Assembly (NCBI GenBank): GCA_037044905.1
Contig: JBAOKB010000048.1
Location: forward strand, 992,001-1,056,000
DNA: 64,000 nucleotides
From: Hortaea werneckii
Taxonomy: Eukaryota > Ascomycota > Dothideomycetes > Mycosphaerellales > Teratosphaeriaceae
Direction: 5' to 3'
Position numbers and translations under genes: made by a program. The notes under the pieces were generated by a model. It searched no databases. It was given only the letters and a program-made list of their open reading frames with translations, and had not been told where the DNA came from. Each line of letters opens with the position of its first letter. Position 1 is the stretch's first letter. Of the stretch, positions 1 to 10,132 are shown in pieces.

Positions 1-1150
1 GATAGAAGCGTTTTGGCTTGTAGCAAGCTCACAAACTCGGCTGAGAGCTATAAGGCATCGCAGAGAGCCATGCTCGCATGTATGCTTATCGTTGGTCCCA
101 CCAGCAAGCGTCATTGCAAGCTACTTTCGACGTAGGTCTCGATCGATTGGTGAGCCGTAGTCCAAAAGACAATAGAGTGGGAGGTCTGTGTGTGCCCTCG
201 AGCCTGGCTCTCAGGCTCTGAAGCGAGTGATCGGTATCTTCGGCAACTCCACCAGTGTCAGCCCTGGCTCAGATCTGTGCGTTTTCAGAACCGAGCGGGA
301 AGCGTACCGGTGGAAGGGTTTGGTGGGGTTCAATGCCGCCACCACTAGCGATTCTGGTAAAGTTTGTTTGAGAGCAGTGTCTGCAGCAGAAATCTTCAGC
401 GTGAAGCGTGTTGTTTGTGGCGGCGTGCAGCAGAGACAGTAGTATAGCAGGGTCGGCTTTCAGACCAGCGAGTACCACAATCTGAAGTCTGTAACCGCAG
501 TCGAGTAAGCGACCGCGCAATTGGCCGAATCGAGCAGGAGCGCAGGGAATAAGAGACGAGCCCGCGTTGTCCGCAAACCCACATTCTATTCCACCCGGCG
601 CTACTTCACCTCTTCCCTGCCCTTTCTTGCATCCGGAAGAGATCCGGACAGCTCCTCCTGCAGGTCCAGCCTGGGTCTCCCGACCATCAGCGGACACGCC
701 AAGTAGTTGTCACAGCTGCGCCGCGCACAAACAGACAAGCCTTCCTCTGTGTTTGACTGTCCCTGACTGCGGCCCTTATTATCGAACATCCCCATCGCTT
801 CTCGCCTGCTAGCCGCAATTGGAAGCGCATAAAAGATTTGCGTGGCTGGTTCTAGAAGCATCCCATCCGCATAACAGCAGCTGCAGGACTTGACACAATC
901 GTCCTGTCTGTCTAACCCTGGTCTCTCTCTTTCCCTTCCTGGAACAACGCGATTATCGATACACACAGCACCACATCCTGGAGTATTAAACCAGTAACGA
1001 TAGGCACGCGCGGACGATACGAGCCGTGGATGGCGTAGAGAAAGAATTTCACTCCCTAGTCTAGGACCTGAAGCGCTACAGTCCAGTGCAACAGCTTGAC
1101 ATCTCACTCCCCCACTGGAAAAAGCACCCTCATCTTAACAGTCTGTGGTC
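1..1150. other. upstream region, no gene recognised
   Basis: Only short overlapping frames with no recognisable protein. The last few hundred bases are the likely promoter and 5' leader of the OMP decarboxylase gene. The left edge may hold the end of a gene lying outside the window, but nothing identifies one. Confidence 0.5.
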
Positions 1151-2299
1151 ATGCCTTCCATGGCGCAACGTCACCCAACGATTTTCCAAACTTACGCAGA
1201 GCGCGCTGAGCAACCAGGAACTGCGCCACTGGCCGCATACCTGCTACGGCTTATCCACATCAAGCGGACGAACCTGTGCGTATCTGCTGATGTGAACACC
1301 ACGACGGAACTTCTCCGGGTGGCCGAGGAGGTCGGCGATCACATCTGCGTGCTGAAAACTCATGCGGACATCATCGACGACTTTGGAGACAAGACTATTA
1401 GAGGATTAAACGAAATTTCACGGCGTAAGAAATTCCTGGTCTTCGAAGATCGCAAATTTGGAGACATCGGTAGCACGCTGCAGCAACAGTACACTCGCGG
1501 TCCATTAGCGATTGTCAAGTGGGCACCCATCGTCAACGCTGCTCTTTTCCCGGGCCCAGCGATCATCACGGCTTTGTCTGAAGCAGCACAGAAGGCCATC
1601 GCAGCACACAACACATCCGTCTCGACCGATATCTCCGCTAGCCCCGCAATATCGCTTGTAGACAGCGCCCAGGATGACGAGTCTACAGCTGGCGACGATG
1701 ACGACGGACCTGCAGAGCAATCAGAGGTTGAAGAAGATGACGACGACGACCGCAAAAGCAGAAAGCATTCCGTAGTATCAGTCAGCACCACCATCAGCAC
1801 AAAGACCGAAGCTATTAGTCCCCAGCCCTCTCTCCGGCCCAGTTTCGCGCGCAGCTCCAGCTCCGAGGATGGAGCGGAGAATGCGGCTGCCCAGCTAGCT
1901 GAACTGGGCCCTCCGCCATTCCATCGGGCCCTGCTCCTGCTCGCCCAGATGAGCTCATCAGGCAACCTTTTCACCCCGGAGTACACGCAAGCATGCGTCG
2001 ACAACGCCCGCCAGAACAAAGAGTTCGTCATGGGCTTCATCGCCCAGCGTGGCCTGAACGAAAAGGAAGGCGATAACTTCATCACCATGACGCCCGGCGT
2101 GCAGCTGAGCGCGGGCGGAGACGCAATGGGCCAGCAATATAACACCCCCCGCAAAGTGGTCGGAGAAGGCGGGACTGACATTATCATTGTGGGCCGTGGC
2201 GTGCTGAAGGCGGAGGACAGGCAGAAGGCGGCTTTGGAGTACCGCAAGCAGGGTTGGATAGCGTATGAGGAGAGGATCAGGGCAGGCAGGAAATTGTAA
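1151..2299 (+). CDS. URA3: orotidine 5'-phosphate decarboxylase
   Basis: Single-exon gene of 382 aa. It decarboxylates OMP to UMP, the last step of de novo pyrimidine synthesis, in the cytosol. The catalytic set is visible: SADVN with Asp46, KTHADI with Lys69, and FEDRKFGDIG with Asp100, Lys102 and Asp105. The C-terminal phosphate-binding part reads GQQYNTP and later IIVGRG. Residues about 150-252 are a Ser/Asp/Glu-rich insert splitting the TIM barrel. Such inserts are known in some filamentous ascomycete pyrG/pyr-4 proteins and are absent from the roughly 265-aa yeast enzyme. The start is the first ATG; a second in-frame ATG lies three codons on. The next gene is convergent. No frame damage is seen. 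Confidence 0.96.
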   Translation: MPSMAQRHPTIFQTYAERAEQPGTAPLAAYLLRLIHIKRTNLCVSADVNTTTELLRVAEEVGDHICVLKTHADIIDDFGDKTIRGLNEISRRKKFLVFEDRKFGDIGSTLQQQYTRGPLAIVKWAPIVNAALFPGPAIITALSEAAQKAIAAHNTSVSTDISASPAISLVDSAQDDESTAGDDDDGPAEQSEVEEDDDDDRKSRKHSVVSVSTTISTKTEAISPQPSLRPSFARSSSSEDGAENAAAQLAELGPPPFHRALLLLAQMSSSGNLFTPEYTQACVDNARQNKEFVMGFIAQRGLNEKEGDNFITMTPGVQLSAGGDAMGQQYNTPRKVVGEGGTDIIIVGRGVLKAEDRQKAALEYRKQGWIAYEERIRAGRKL

Positions 2300-2728
2300 G
2301 ACGGATTTCTTTTTGCCCTCGCTAGCTCTTTTTCCCTCTCCTACAAAGTCTGTGTCTCGGATGGGGGATGAGGACGATATCGTCTGGCGTCTCGAGAGTT
2401 GAAATTGCATATCGGCGGTCAGAGCGTGAAATTTGGAAGCCTTTGGATTGATGCCTGGAAGAAAAAGAAACTGCGACGAGCGAATGGCGTTCTCGGTAGC
2501 AGGCTTGCTGCCCGTTTCAGGTGCGGAATTCTAGCATAAGGGTTGAGATGCTTTTGCGTACACGTCGTGCTTTGTGTTTTTCCCGTTGCGCCCTCAGCAA
2601 TTTCCTCGTTGTAATAAAAGCTCATCTAAAGGGTATATGGTGCCCTTCCGCGGGTGATTTAGCTGCCAGCTCCTTTGGACAAACAAACGCCGAACGCCCC
2701 GCTCAGATTCAAAGATTTCGACGTTTTC
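2300..2728. other. convergent intergenic region
   Basis: Lies between the 3' ends of URA3 (+) and MTW1 (-). No conserved frame or clear terminator motif. Confidence 0.5.
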
Positions 2729-3773
2729 TCATTGTTCCCCTGCTTGGTTGTTGAGGCCTGTTTCCTCATCAGCACCACTAAGTGCTTGCGCGACGGCCTC
2801 AAGCCCCTCAACTTCCTCTCTGCCTACTCTCCGGCCAGCGTTGGCTGCGGCTCGAGTGGCTTCGTCGGCCACTACTCCCTTTCGGTCCATCGCTGCCTGA
2901 GCCTGCGTGTCCAAGTACCGCCTCCGCTTGGCTTCCTTCGACTCGTCGTCCTCCCGAGTATGTCGTGCGTTCGGTAGTACGTGGAGCGACTCCTTAAGCT
3001 GTGCGAGGTGCTGGCGGAGCGCAGGGAGATGCGACAGCGCGTACTGCACATTCTGCGTGAGGGGCTGGGAGGAGGATGAGGTTGACGTATGTTGGGATGA
3101 GGTCAGGAAGGCGAACGGCGAGCTTGACGCCGCGGCTTCCTCGCTCTCCTCGCTCTTGACGCCTGTCATGCTCCGGAGTTGTTGTAGCATTGCTGTATTC
3201 CTCGCCTCCTCCGCTTTGAGCATAATGTTCAATTTCCGCGATTCTTGCAATTTCCTTCTTTGCAGCTGTACTTCCTCCGGCTTCGGTGCTTCCTTGCTGC
3301 CGGTCAAATCTAAGTTCCTGTAATGCTCCAGCTGTACCCAGCTCGCTAGATCTCTTGCCTCTTCTCCATGTCCTACTGCGAGGATGTTTCGCAGCGTGTA
3401 GATTTCGAATTTGTCAAAGTCCTTATCGACCGTCGCGTTCAGTAAGCTCTCGAGCTGGACTATGCCATTGTCGATCTCGTTTTGCTTCAGCTCGAGTAGG
3501 GCATCCTTTCTGCTTTCTTCGTTTGGTAGACCAGCGGCGCGGTCTTGCTGGAGCCGGAATCCAAGGACCTCGGGTGGTGCAGAGGATAGACCTTCGTCTA
3601 TAGCGTTGATTGCGCGAAAGACAAGTTCGTTGACGGTGTTGATTATGTCGTCGAGTAAAGTCTCCAACGATGTTCAGCAGTGCCCAGCATGTCGCAAAGG
3701 TTCAACTTACAAGAGGTGTATATCGGAAGTGCTCCGTTAGCAGCGCATTCTGTATCTGATGCGATGTCGCCAT
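2729..3773 (-). CDS. MTW1: kinetochore protein Mis12/Mtw1
   Basis: Two exons: 3711-3773 (21 codons) and 2729-3661, separated by a 49-nt GTAAGT...AG intron at 3662-3710 with a CTGAAC-like branch site. The product is 331 aa. Splicing joins TEHFRYTPL to TLLDDIINTVNEL, which reconstitutes the Mis12/Mtw1 signature (TEH-aromatic-P followed by LLDDIIN-VNE). The rest is helical and coiled-coil-like with an acidic/Ser-rich loop. Mtw1 is a core subunit of the Mis12/MIND complex, which links centromeric CENP-A chromatin to the Ndc80 and KNL1 complexes. It is divergent from the gene at 3960 with a 186-bp shared promoter. Frames are intact. The call rests on the N-terminal motif and overall length. Confidence 0.92.
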
Positions 3774-3959
3774 GGTATGAATATCTCGTATGTGTTGATC
3801 GGGTGTGGCAGTCGCCGGCGCATTCAGACGCATTTCGGCGCGAAGGAAACGCGGGATGTCAACAGTCTCCGCAAACAACAGGTCGGAGCACGGACCCCGC
3901 GAAAGCTTTCACATGCGCATTTCCGAATTCACGGTTTGTAGGAATACCATCCAGCGAAA

Positions 3960-4580
3960 ATGGCGCCACGGATACCTGAAGAGCCCGCTAGGACTTCAAA
4001 AGCATCGTCGGAAGATGTGCATTCTGACAGCGACTTAGACGAGGCAGAGGAAGAGTTCCATACCGAAGGATCAGAGGATGATGAAGACGGCGACGATGAG
4101 GAGTTGGAAGAGTACCACACAGAAGGGTCTGAAGACGATGAAGATGTGGCGCATGAACCAAAGCCTTTTCTTCCAGAGCATCTGCTATCATCGACATCCG
4201 AGCCCGCGCCGCGCAGTCTCAAGAATGTTCCATGGGAACAGCTCACGGCAAATCAAAGGCGCAATCAGAAGGAGAAAGCACGGCGCGCAAGGAAAAGGGC
4301 AGCTGTGGGCTCTCAGGAGGGAGGCGGGAAGACTGGCGGTGCGCTGAAGGTTGGAAAGGTTGCGGAAAAGGTTGACAGCAGGCAGTCCGACTCCAAGACA
4401 AGCGCGAGTAGGGTCAAAAAGGGACGGGTAGAGAAGAGCACACGCCCCATCGTTAGCGGACGACAGAACATACTAGAAGCTAGGAAACGGCAAAGCGGAT
4501 CGGATGCAGCACCAACGGGTCTGAAAAAGCAATTTGAAGAAACAACGAAAGAGCAGACAAGTAAAGCGATAATTGCCTGA
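3960..4580 (+). CDS. acidic/basic low-complexity protein, possibly nucleolar
   Basis: Single exon, 206 aa, family not recognised with confidence. Residues about 20-65 are strongly acidic and contain a near-exact internal duplication of the form EE(F/Y)HTEGSEDDED. A short segment LPEHLL follows, then a basic half rich in Lys/Arg (RRNQKEKARRARKR), which looks like a nuclear or nucleolar localisation signal. The layout resembles small-subunit-processome accessory proteins such as Utp16/Bud21, but I do not see that family's defining motif, so this is only a suggestion. It lies between two centromere-associated genes (MTW1 and MHF2), shares a 186-bp divergent promoter with MTW1, and is convergent with MHF2 at a distance of 114 bp. 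Confidence 0.7.
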   Translation: MAPRIPEEPARTSKASSEDVHSDSDLDEAEEEFHTEGSEDDEDGDDEELEEYHTEGSEDDEDVAHEPKPFLPEHLLSSTSEPAPRSLKNVPWEQLTANQRRNQKEKARRARKRAAVGSQEGGGKTGGALKVGKVAEKVDSRQSDSKTSASRVKKGRVEKSTRPIVSGRQNILEARKRQSGSDAAPTGLKKQFEETTKEQTSKAIIA

Positions 4581-4694
4581 CTCAAAGTGTGATGGAAACA
4601 TCTATCCACTGAGTCTCCACGCAGGCTTTTGTAAAGTTCGGCTATCAGAAAGGCTTCGTAGCCAGACTTTCTACACGAAGCCGGGTCCAGCCCA

Positions 4695-5452
4695 TCAAAA
4701 ATCCAACACAAGCCCCGGCGCCACCCTCTCGAGATCCTCAAGCTCTAGCCACCGCGCATCATCAGCCAATATCTCGCCGCTTGCCGCTCTCTCCTGCTTC
4801 GAAAGCGACGTCCTCGCGATCGCCTCCCGAACGAAGACTTCAATGTACTTGTCCAGGACTTGTATTGCATTCTTGTCGATCTGCGTCTTCTTATCCCGGA
4901 GATTCTCATGCAAGAGCCGTACAAGGAGATTTTGGGGCACGCCAGGTGTTTCTGAGGACTGCGAAGGGGCTGGAGGTTGCTCTCCTCCGGCGGGCGGAGA
5001 GGACGAGGAGAAAAATTGTCATCGGATACAGGAACGGGTGACTTTGGACGTGCGGGTTTCTTGCGTTTACTCGCAGCGGGCGCCGGTTTGGGCGGAAGTA
5101 TTGATCTAGCAGTCGGCTTCGTCTTGGGTTTTGCGGCTAGTGGGTCGGCTGCGAGCTCCTCTTCAGAGTCTCCAGAGTCATTGCTATCGTTCTCGCCTGC
5201 TACAGCATTTGGCCCTGCAGATTCCACTATATCTTTCTCATTTTCTTCTTCCCCTTCTTCCTCGTCTATAACTTGCGGTCTTAATTCCCTTTGGCTTGTT
5301 GCCGCTTTGCTGGAACTTTCAGACTCTGATGTTGGGCGGGGCAGCTTGCCAGGTCGCTGTGGCTTGAATGGTGGTGCTTTGCGTTTGGATGCCGCATAGA
5401 CAACTGTTTCCTTGGGCTCTTTTCCCTTGGTTGAAGCTCTTTTAGGTGGCAT
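4695..5452 (-). CDS. MHF2: CENP-X / Mhf2 histone-fold protein, frame interrupted
   Basis: The C-terminal 80 residues (4695-4940) are a clear CENP-X/MHF2 histone fold: NLLVRLLHENL, then DKYIEVFVREAIAR, ending LERVAPGLVLDF. Family knowledge: with CENP-S/MHF1 it forms the MHF complex, which works at the kinetochore and with the Fanconi helicase FANCM/Mph1/Fml1 at stalled forks. The first ATG at 5452 (MPPKRAST) opens about 170 residues of disordered Lys/Ser/Glu-rich sequence. The two parts lie in different frames. One extra T in the coding-strand T run (A run at 5011-5015 on +) joins them through a Ser/Pro/Gly-rich linker and gives 252 aa. An intron with donor GTATCC is possible but weak, because its branch site is badly placed. 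See findings. Confidence 0.88.
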
Positions 5453-5740
5453 GTTTGCTGAGTTCTCTGGAAGAAAGCAACTCCGGCGATGCCTATATTG
5501 TAGGGTGAGACGAAGTCGCATTTGCCCCGCGTCGTGGTAACGCGAATCTAGCGCGAAAGCTTGACAATCACGTGCCGATTCATTCAGATATGGCGACTTC
5601 ACTACGCAGGATAAAGACCCCGTTGCTCGTTTACTCCATCTCAGAATTGCACGACATACGCAGAATGTTACCACGCAGGTCATAGAGCGGCCACAGGGTC
5701 GAATGGTGTCGATATTTGCTTGGCACGCTTCTCTATCTGT

Positions 5741-7793
5741 CTAGATATCCTCCAGTCCAGCATGACTGATGAAATACATGCCGGTCTCAGTATTATTGGT
5801 CATGTTGGTCTGCACGACCATACCATCTTTCAAGCTCCCAGCCTCCGCAACACCATCACTAATCGGCCGACTCAACTTATTCTCGCCACTGATGACCGTG
5901 AAGTTTGCCAGGGAGATTTCGTACGGATTGCGTGTCACTATAGTCGGCATGCCATAGAAACTGGCATTCACGCTGTCGTATCCAATGTGCAACTCGTAAT
6001 AGCCGCGGTAGTAGAGGTCGTTCCAATGAAGCTCCGGATTGGCGGCTTCTAGCCAGTCAGAGTAATTGTTGGCTTGATCTATAGTGATGTTCTGACCCCA
6101 TGGGCAAGGAGACGAAACGGCAGAGCCGCCGAACTCGACTCCGATAGATCCAGCTCCTGTCTCGGAAGAGTAGTCTGCGATGGCATATATTAGCGCGTAA
6201 TGGGATTCTCAGGTCGGGGTTTGCCTTACTCGCATGGTCAAGCCAAACAAGGTCTGAAACCCAGGAGGCGTGGCTATCACCGGCCAGCATGATATTGTTG
6301 CCAATATTGTTCTGGTACAGATGGTTTAGCGTACGGTTACGATTGGCTTGGTAGCCATCCCAAGCATCGTAATTGAGTGGATTGACATTGCCCAAAGCCA
6401 TTGATTCGTTGACCCTCGAGAAGACGATCTGGGAGCCGATGACGCGCCATCTCGCTCCACGATTAGCGGAAGCGCTCAGCTGGTTGTAGAACCAATTCTC
6501 TTGTCTACTGCCCATCAAAGTCCTACCAGCGTCGTTGGAGATGGTGTGGATGTAGTCTGTGTTCCAATAGAGGTCGGTAATGGAGCGATCGTAATTCCTT
6601 GTGTCGAGCATCACCAGATCAAATAGCGATCCAAATGAGAAAGATCGCCATACTCGTAGGTTGTCGTCCATCTCCACTTGACGGATAGGTAGCCACTCGA
6701 AGTAAGCCCGAACCGCATTCATCTTTCGCTGATCGACAGACACACCGCCATCGGAAACGAAGCTAGCTTCGGTATTGTTCAGTTCTGCCTCACCATCGCG
6801 ATACGTATTATCTGCAACCTCATGGTCATCCCAAACAGGTATCCTGAAAGTCATCAGTGATAATTCGTTCCACAATCTTCTGCAAAGTACGCATGTTTAG
6901 TGACCTACCATGGGAAGTTTTGGTGGGACAACAAAAGATCTAGATCTTCTCTGTACGTGGCAAACCTCTGTCTTTAGTCTTGCAAGGTGTAAATTACCTT
7001 CTCTGGCCGAGGTACCCGGTCGATTGCCTGGCCATAGCCGTAATCACCATTCCCAGCGTACTCGTAGATGTAGTCTCCCAGATGAATGACATAGTCCACG
7101 CTGTCTTTGCGAACGGGATTGCCGTACGCATTGAAGAAACCGAAGGGGTAGTTGCTGCAGCTGTATACTGCAATGCCCACTTCAGCAGCATAGTCTGTCT
7201 CTGCAGGAGTGGTCTTCGTCCGACCTAGAGGGCTGGTGTTGTTAGAGCCGCAAATGTTGAACTGGTAATAGTATCTTGTATATGCCGTCAAGTTAGCAGC
7301 TTCGACCTTCACAGTGTAGTCAATGTCAGAGGACGTGTAGGCGGTGCCACTGCTCTCGACTTCCGCGAAGTCTGCCGTTCGTGCCACCTTGAATTCGACG
7401 CAGACGGGTGCAGTGGAGACGTCAATGCCGCCGTGGTTGTAGAGAGGTACATAGCCCCTAACTGAGGCATTGCTGGCGACGTTGCCCTGGATTGGCGAGG
7501 CGCGAGTCCATAGGATCACGGAATCAGCATAAGGATCACCACTCGCAATACCATGAGTGAACTACCGACACAGTCAGTTAAATCTTGAAGAATGCTGCTG
7601 AGACCTCGGACAGTCGTGCATTTAGCTGGCTGGGCTCAAATTGTTTTTCTGGAGTGTTCCTCTTGTTCACTTTGTGCAGAGAGATCCCAAGAGACGGATG
7701 AAACTCTGAAGGGCTTCGATAATTCAGATTTCTGGTCCAGCTCGCCCCTACGGCTGCGGCGAGAGAAAGAGTGCTAAGCAAAGAGCACTTCAT
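5741..7793 (-). CDS. secreted PhoD-like phosphatase/phosphodiesterase, in-frame stop
   Basis: Four exons: 7620-7793, 6909-7561, 6230-6843 and 5741-6174, together exactly 625 codons. An N-terminal signal peptide (MKCSLLSTLSLAAAVGA) indicates secretion. PhoD hallmarks are FTHGIASGDPY and VILWTR, IHLGDYIYEY (metal site), IPVWDDHEVADN (metal site), ENWFYNQL, and GDSHASWVSDL. PhoD enzymes are Ca/Fe-type alkaline phosphatases or phosphodiesterases; the substrate here is unknown. Introns 2 (6844-6908) and 3 (6175-6229) are GT-AG. Intron 1 (7562-7619) gives the conserved LN-FTHG junction only with a GC-AG boundary. Codon 254 (6974-6976) is TAA where the family has Tyr, within sequence otherwise conserved on both sides, so the copy as read is truncated. 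It is a nonsense allele, pseudogene or base error. Confidence 0.88.
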
Positions 7794-9116
7794 GTCGGTG
7801 ACACAGTAAGTGGTCGGCTAAATCATTGACGAAAGGAAAGCAGAAGGCTTTGCGGCCTGGGATGTCCAACTTTAAAAGCATCGAATCTTGCTGAGGACGT
7901 ACCCCGACAAACATTTGCGTTCGGTTGTCAGTATGTCATCGATGGTTATGGGTCCTCCATGGAGACCCGCGAGTGCTGTGGTGTTCTAACCAATAGCACG
8001 TCGGGCGTTGCCCACGATCCAAGACAGCTTGTGAAGCTTGGAAATTTTAGCCTGCAAGTCAACGTTCATTCAGAGCTAGTATCAAGACATTTGTATGGTC
8101 GACGTAGCCTGCACTATAGCTACATACGGAAGGTGAAAAGCCTCACCACATGTAGTCAAAACTGTATGTTCTTTGGCCGGACAAGTTCGAAATGGCCGAA
8201 AATAAGCCGGCCTTGCCTCATGGACCGTCGTAAACAAATCATAGGAACTGGGTAACACGGAATTGTCCTTGTTGCGTACAAATGACCGTGGCGGATTACA
8301 GACGCTAAACTGGTTATGCTGGCTGATTCGGGCGATCAAGCAGTACTACCCATATAGTGAACTGCAGCAAGGCGAGGATGAGAAGGAAGGAGAGTTAGGC
8401 TGCCAACCCTGGTCAAAGTTGGCTAAATGAGCCCTGATACGGTGCATATGCTTTAGGTAGTACTCCCTGCTGCAAGTCGTACATACCTAGGTATGTTCAA
8501 AATGGCAGTGGCTTGCGTAGCAAACTCCAGATACAGTTGTATGAAGGTTCGGTTCAAGACAGTGTGCCCAGCCCTTTCAGGCACTGTTAAACTGACGTCG
8601 AATCCGCATTTTATGCTTTTGCAAATCAACGACTTTGGCTCTGAGGGTGAGGGATGTCATGTTCCCATCTTCGACTGAACAAAATCTTGGGCCGGGCTGT
8701 GACGGCTACAGGTGAAATGCTTTCCGTTGTACTTCACGGCGTGGCGGTTTCCAGGAACCGTGGTGCACTTGACTGATGAGTCAATGCACTTCGACATATT
8801 GTCTGCCCTGATGCTGGGAGTGGTGCTTCCGAAGAGCAACCTTGCCCTGAAGACAGCGCAGTGATTACTTTGTGCGACGCGAGGTCAAGCCAGCCTTCAA
8901 TTGACGGCACTGCTTGCTCCTGTTTCATTTGATAGCATATGTAGTCGTGGTGCGCTTGTGGGGACTGGGTGCTCGAATGGTAGCGGCTTTGCCTCGAGAT
9001 GAGCAACACGTCTGATGATTTCAAACAAATTGTTTTCTTGCCCAGGTTTGGCTTGGAGTGTCGGCGACGCCTCAAGGTCAAGCCAGACGAATAAGTGTAG
9101 CACCCGTCGTGATGTT
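7794..9116. other. intergenic region, nothing recognised
   Basis: Upstream of the PhoD gene and downstream of ARL3. It contains a perfect 16-bp palindrome at 8481-8496 centred on CCTAGG. No frame resembles a protein family. Confidence 0.5.
8481..8496. repeat. 16-bp perfect palindrome containing ACCTAGGT
   Basis: acatacctaggtatgt is its own reverse complement. The core ACCTAGGT recurs at three other intergenic places in the window (see findings). It lies about 690 bp upstream of the PhoD start. Confidence 0.6.
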
Positions 9117-9791
9117 TCATCTCATGACCGGCGGCCTCCCTTCCTTGTTCCACCTCACGCGACTGCAGAGCCACTCCACTGCCTCCCTCACACCGGTGCC
9201 AGATAGTGCACTCATAGGCAAGACTCTGCTGTCCCGCACATTGCTTCCCTTTTCGCCCTCGAATACCTTCCGAACAAGTCCTTCCTTGATCTTCACCACC
9301 TCGACACAATCCTCTCTGTCCTGCTTGTTCGCCAGTACCAGCACTGGTACACCTTCAGTCTCTTCGTTCTCCAATACGTCCTCCAGGACAAGCTTGCATT
9401 CGCCTAATCTTCCCTCTTCTTCCTGCCCGGCTGTAGGCGACGACGCACTAGACGCATTCAACTTGTTCACGTCTGCATCGCCAATATCGGTGCTGTCGAC
9501 AACAAAAACAATCGCATGAGCACTGCTGTAGTAACTCTGCCATAAGCCTCTTAGACTGTGCTGGCCGCCTACGTCCCAAACTTTGAGATAGCAGTCCGGA
9601 AGGTCGATCAAGCTGACATTCTGGCCAACAGTAGGGACTGTCTTAAGGTTAGGCTCATGGTGGGCATTGTAGAGAGCCTTGATCTGCTCTAGGAACGTAG
9701 TCTTCCCGGCACCGTCTAAGCCGAGGACGAGGATGGAGTATTCTTCTTTCGAGGTGGCATGGAGATAAAGAGACTTGAACAGGTGGTACAT
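9117..9791 (-). CDS. ARL3: Arl3/ARFRP1-type small GTPase
   Basis: Single exon, 224 aa, first ATG. All G motifs are present: GLDGAGKT (24-31), switch-I Thr53 in PTVGQNV, DVGGQ (72-76), NKQD (154-157) and SAL (193-195). The start MYHLFKSLYLHATSKEEYS is typical of yeast Arl3 and animal ARFRP1. There Met1 is followed by an aromatic residue and is acetylated, not myristoylated, for Golgi binding through Sys1 (family knowledge). Role: trans-Golgi recruitment of Arl1 and GRIP golgins. A Ser/Glu-rich insert at about 107-128 lengthens the protein beyond the usual 195-205 aa. It is divergent from RPS25 over 341 bp. Confidence 0.95.
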   Translation of the reverse strand: MYHLFKSLYLHATSKEEYSILVLGLDGAGKTTFLEQIKALYNAHHEPNLKTVPTVGQNVSLIDLPDCYLKVWDVGGQHSLRGLWQSYYSSAHAIVFVVDSTDIGDADVNKLNASSASSPTAGQEEEGRLGECKLVLEDVLENEETEGVPVLVLANKQDREDCVEVVKIKEGLVRKVFEGEKGSNVRDSRVLPMSALSGTGVREAVEWLCSRVRWNKEGRPPVMR

Positions 9792-10132
9792 TCTCGATTA
9801 GCTATGCTGGGGCCCGGCTGGCATTGCTTTCGGAGCGTCCCTTTGCAATGCTATGCTAAGCACGCGACGCGAGTTGTCACTTGGGTAGATGCTGTTACTA
9901 CATGACTTGTACTAAATACTTGCCCAAGTTGCCAACGCGCCCACCAGCCGCCGCCCGACGCGAAGGAGTCGCAGCGCTGGGCGGGTCCAGCTGGCGTCAT
10001 CGGCTGTGATGCCTGAGGCACAAGCTATGTCAGCCCCCGCGCCAAGCCCGCACTCGCTGAATTGGGTTGACCTTGAAGAACTTCAACCTCGCTGACCGAG
10101 TCTCTTCCATCGCCCATCGCATATCTGACAAA
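9792..10132. promoter_or_regulatory. shared divergent promoter region ARL3 / RPS25
   Basis: 341 bp between two divergent start codons. No TATA box stands out. It must carry the promoters and 5' leaders of both genes (inference from layout). Confidence 0.45.

Noticed and set aside
601..1107. Minus-strand frame of 168 codons upstream of URA3
   Set aside because: Composition looks random, no motif is seen, and it opens with a non-ATG start next to the URA3 leader.
4930..5032. An intron joining the two frames of MHF2 with donor GTATCC
   Set aside because: The donor is weak, the only branch-like TGAC lies 8 nt from it, and the continuous reading through one extra T gives a natural Ser/Pro linker with no loss of sequence. 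Kept as an alternative only.
8734..9309. Minus-strand frame of 191 codons overlapping the ARL3 3' end
   Set aside because: It is partly a shadow of ARL3 in another frame, and the rest has no recognisable content.
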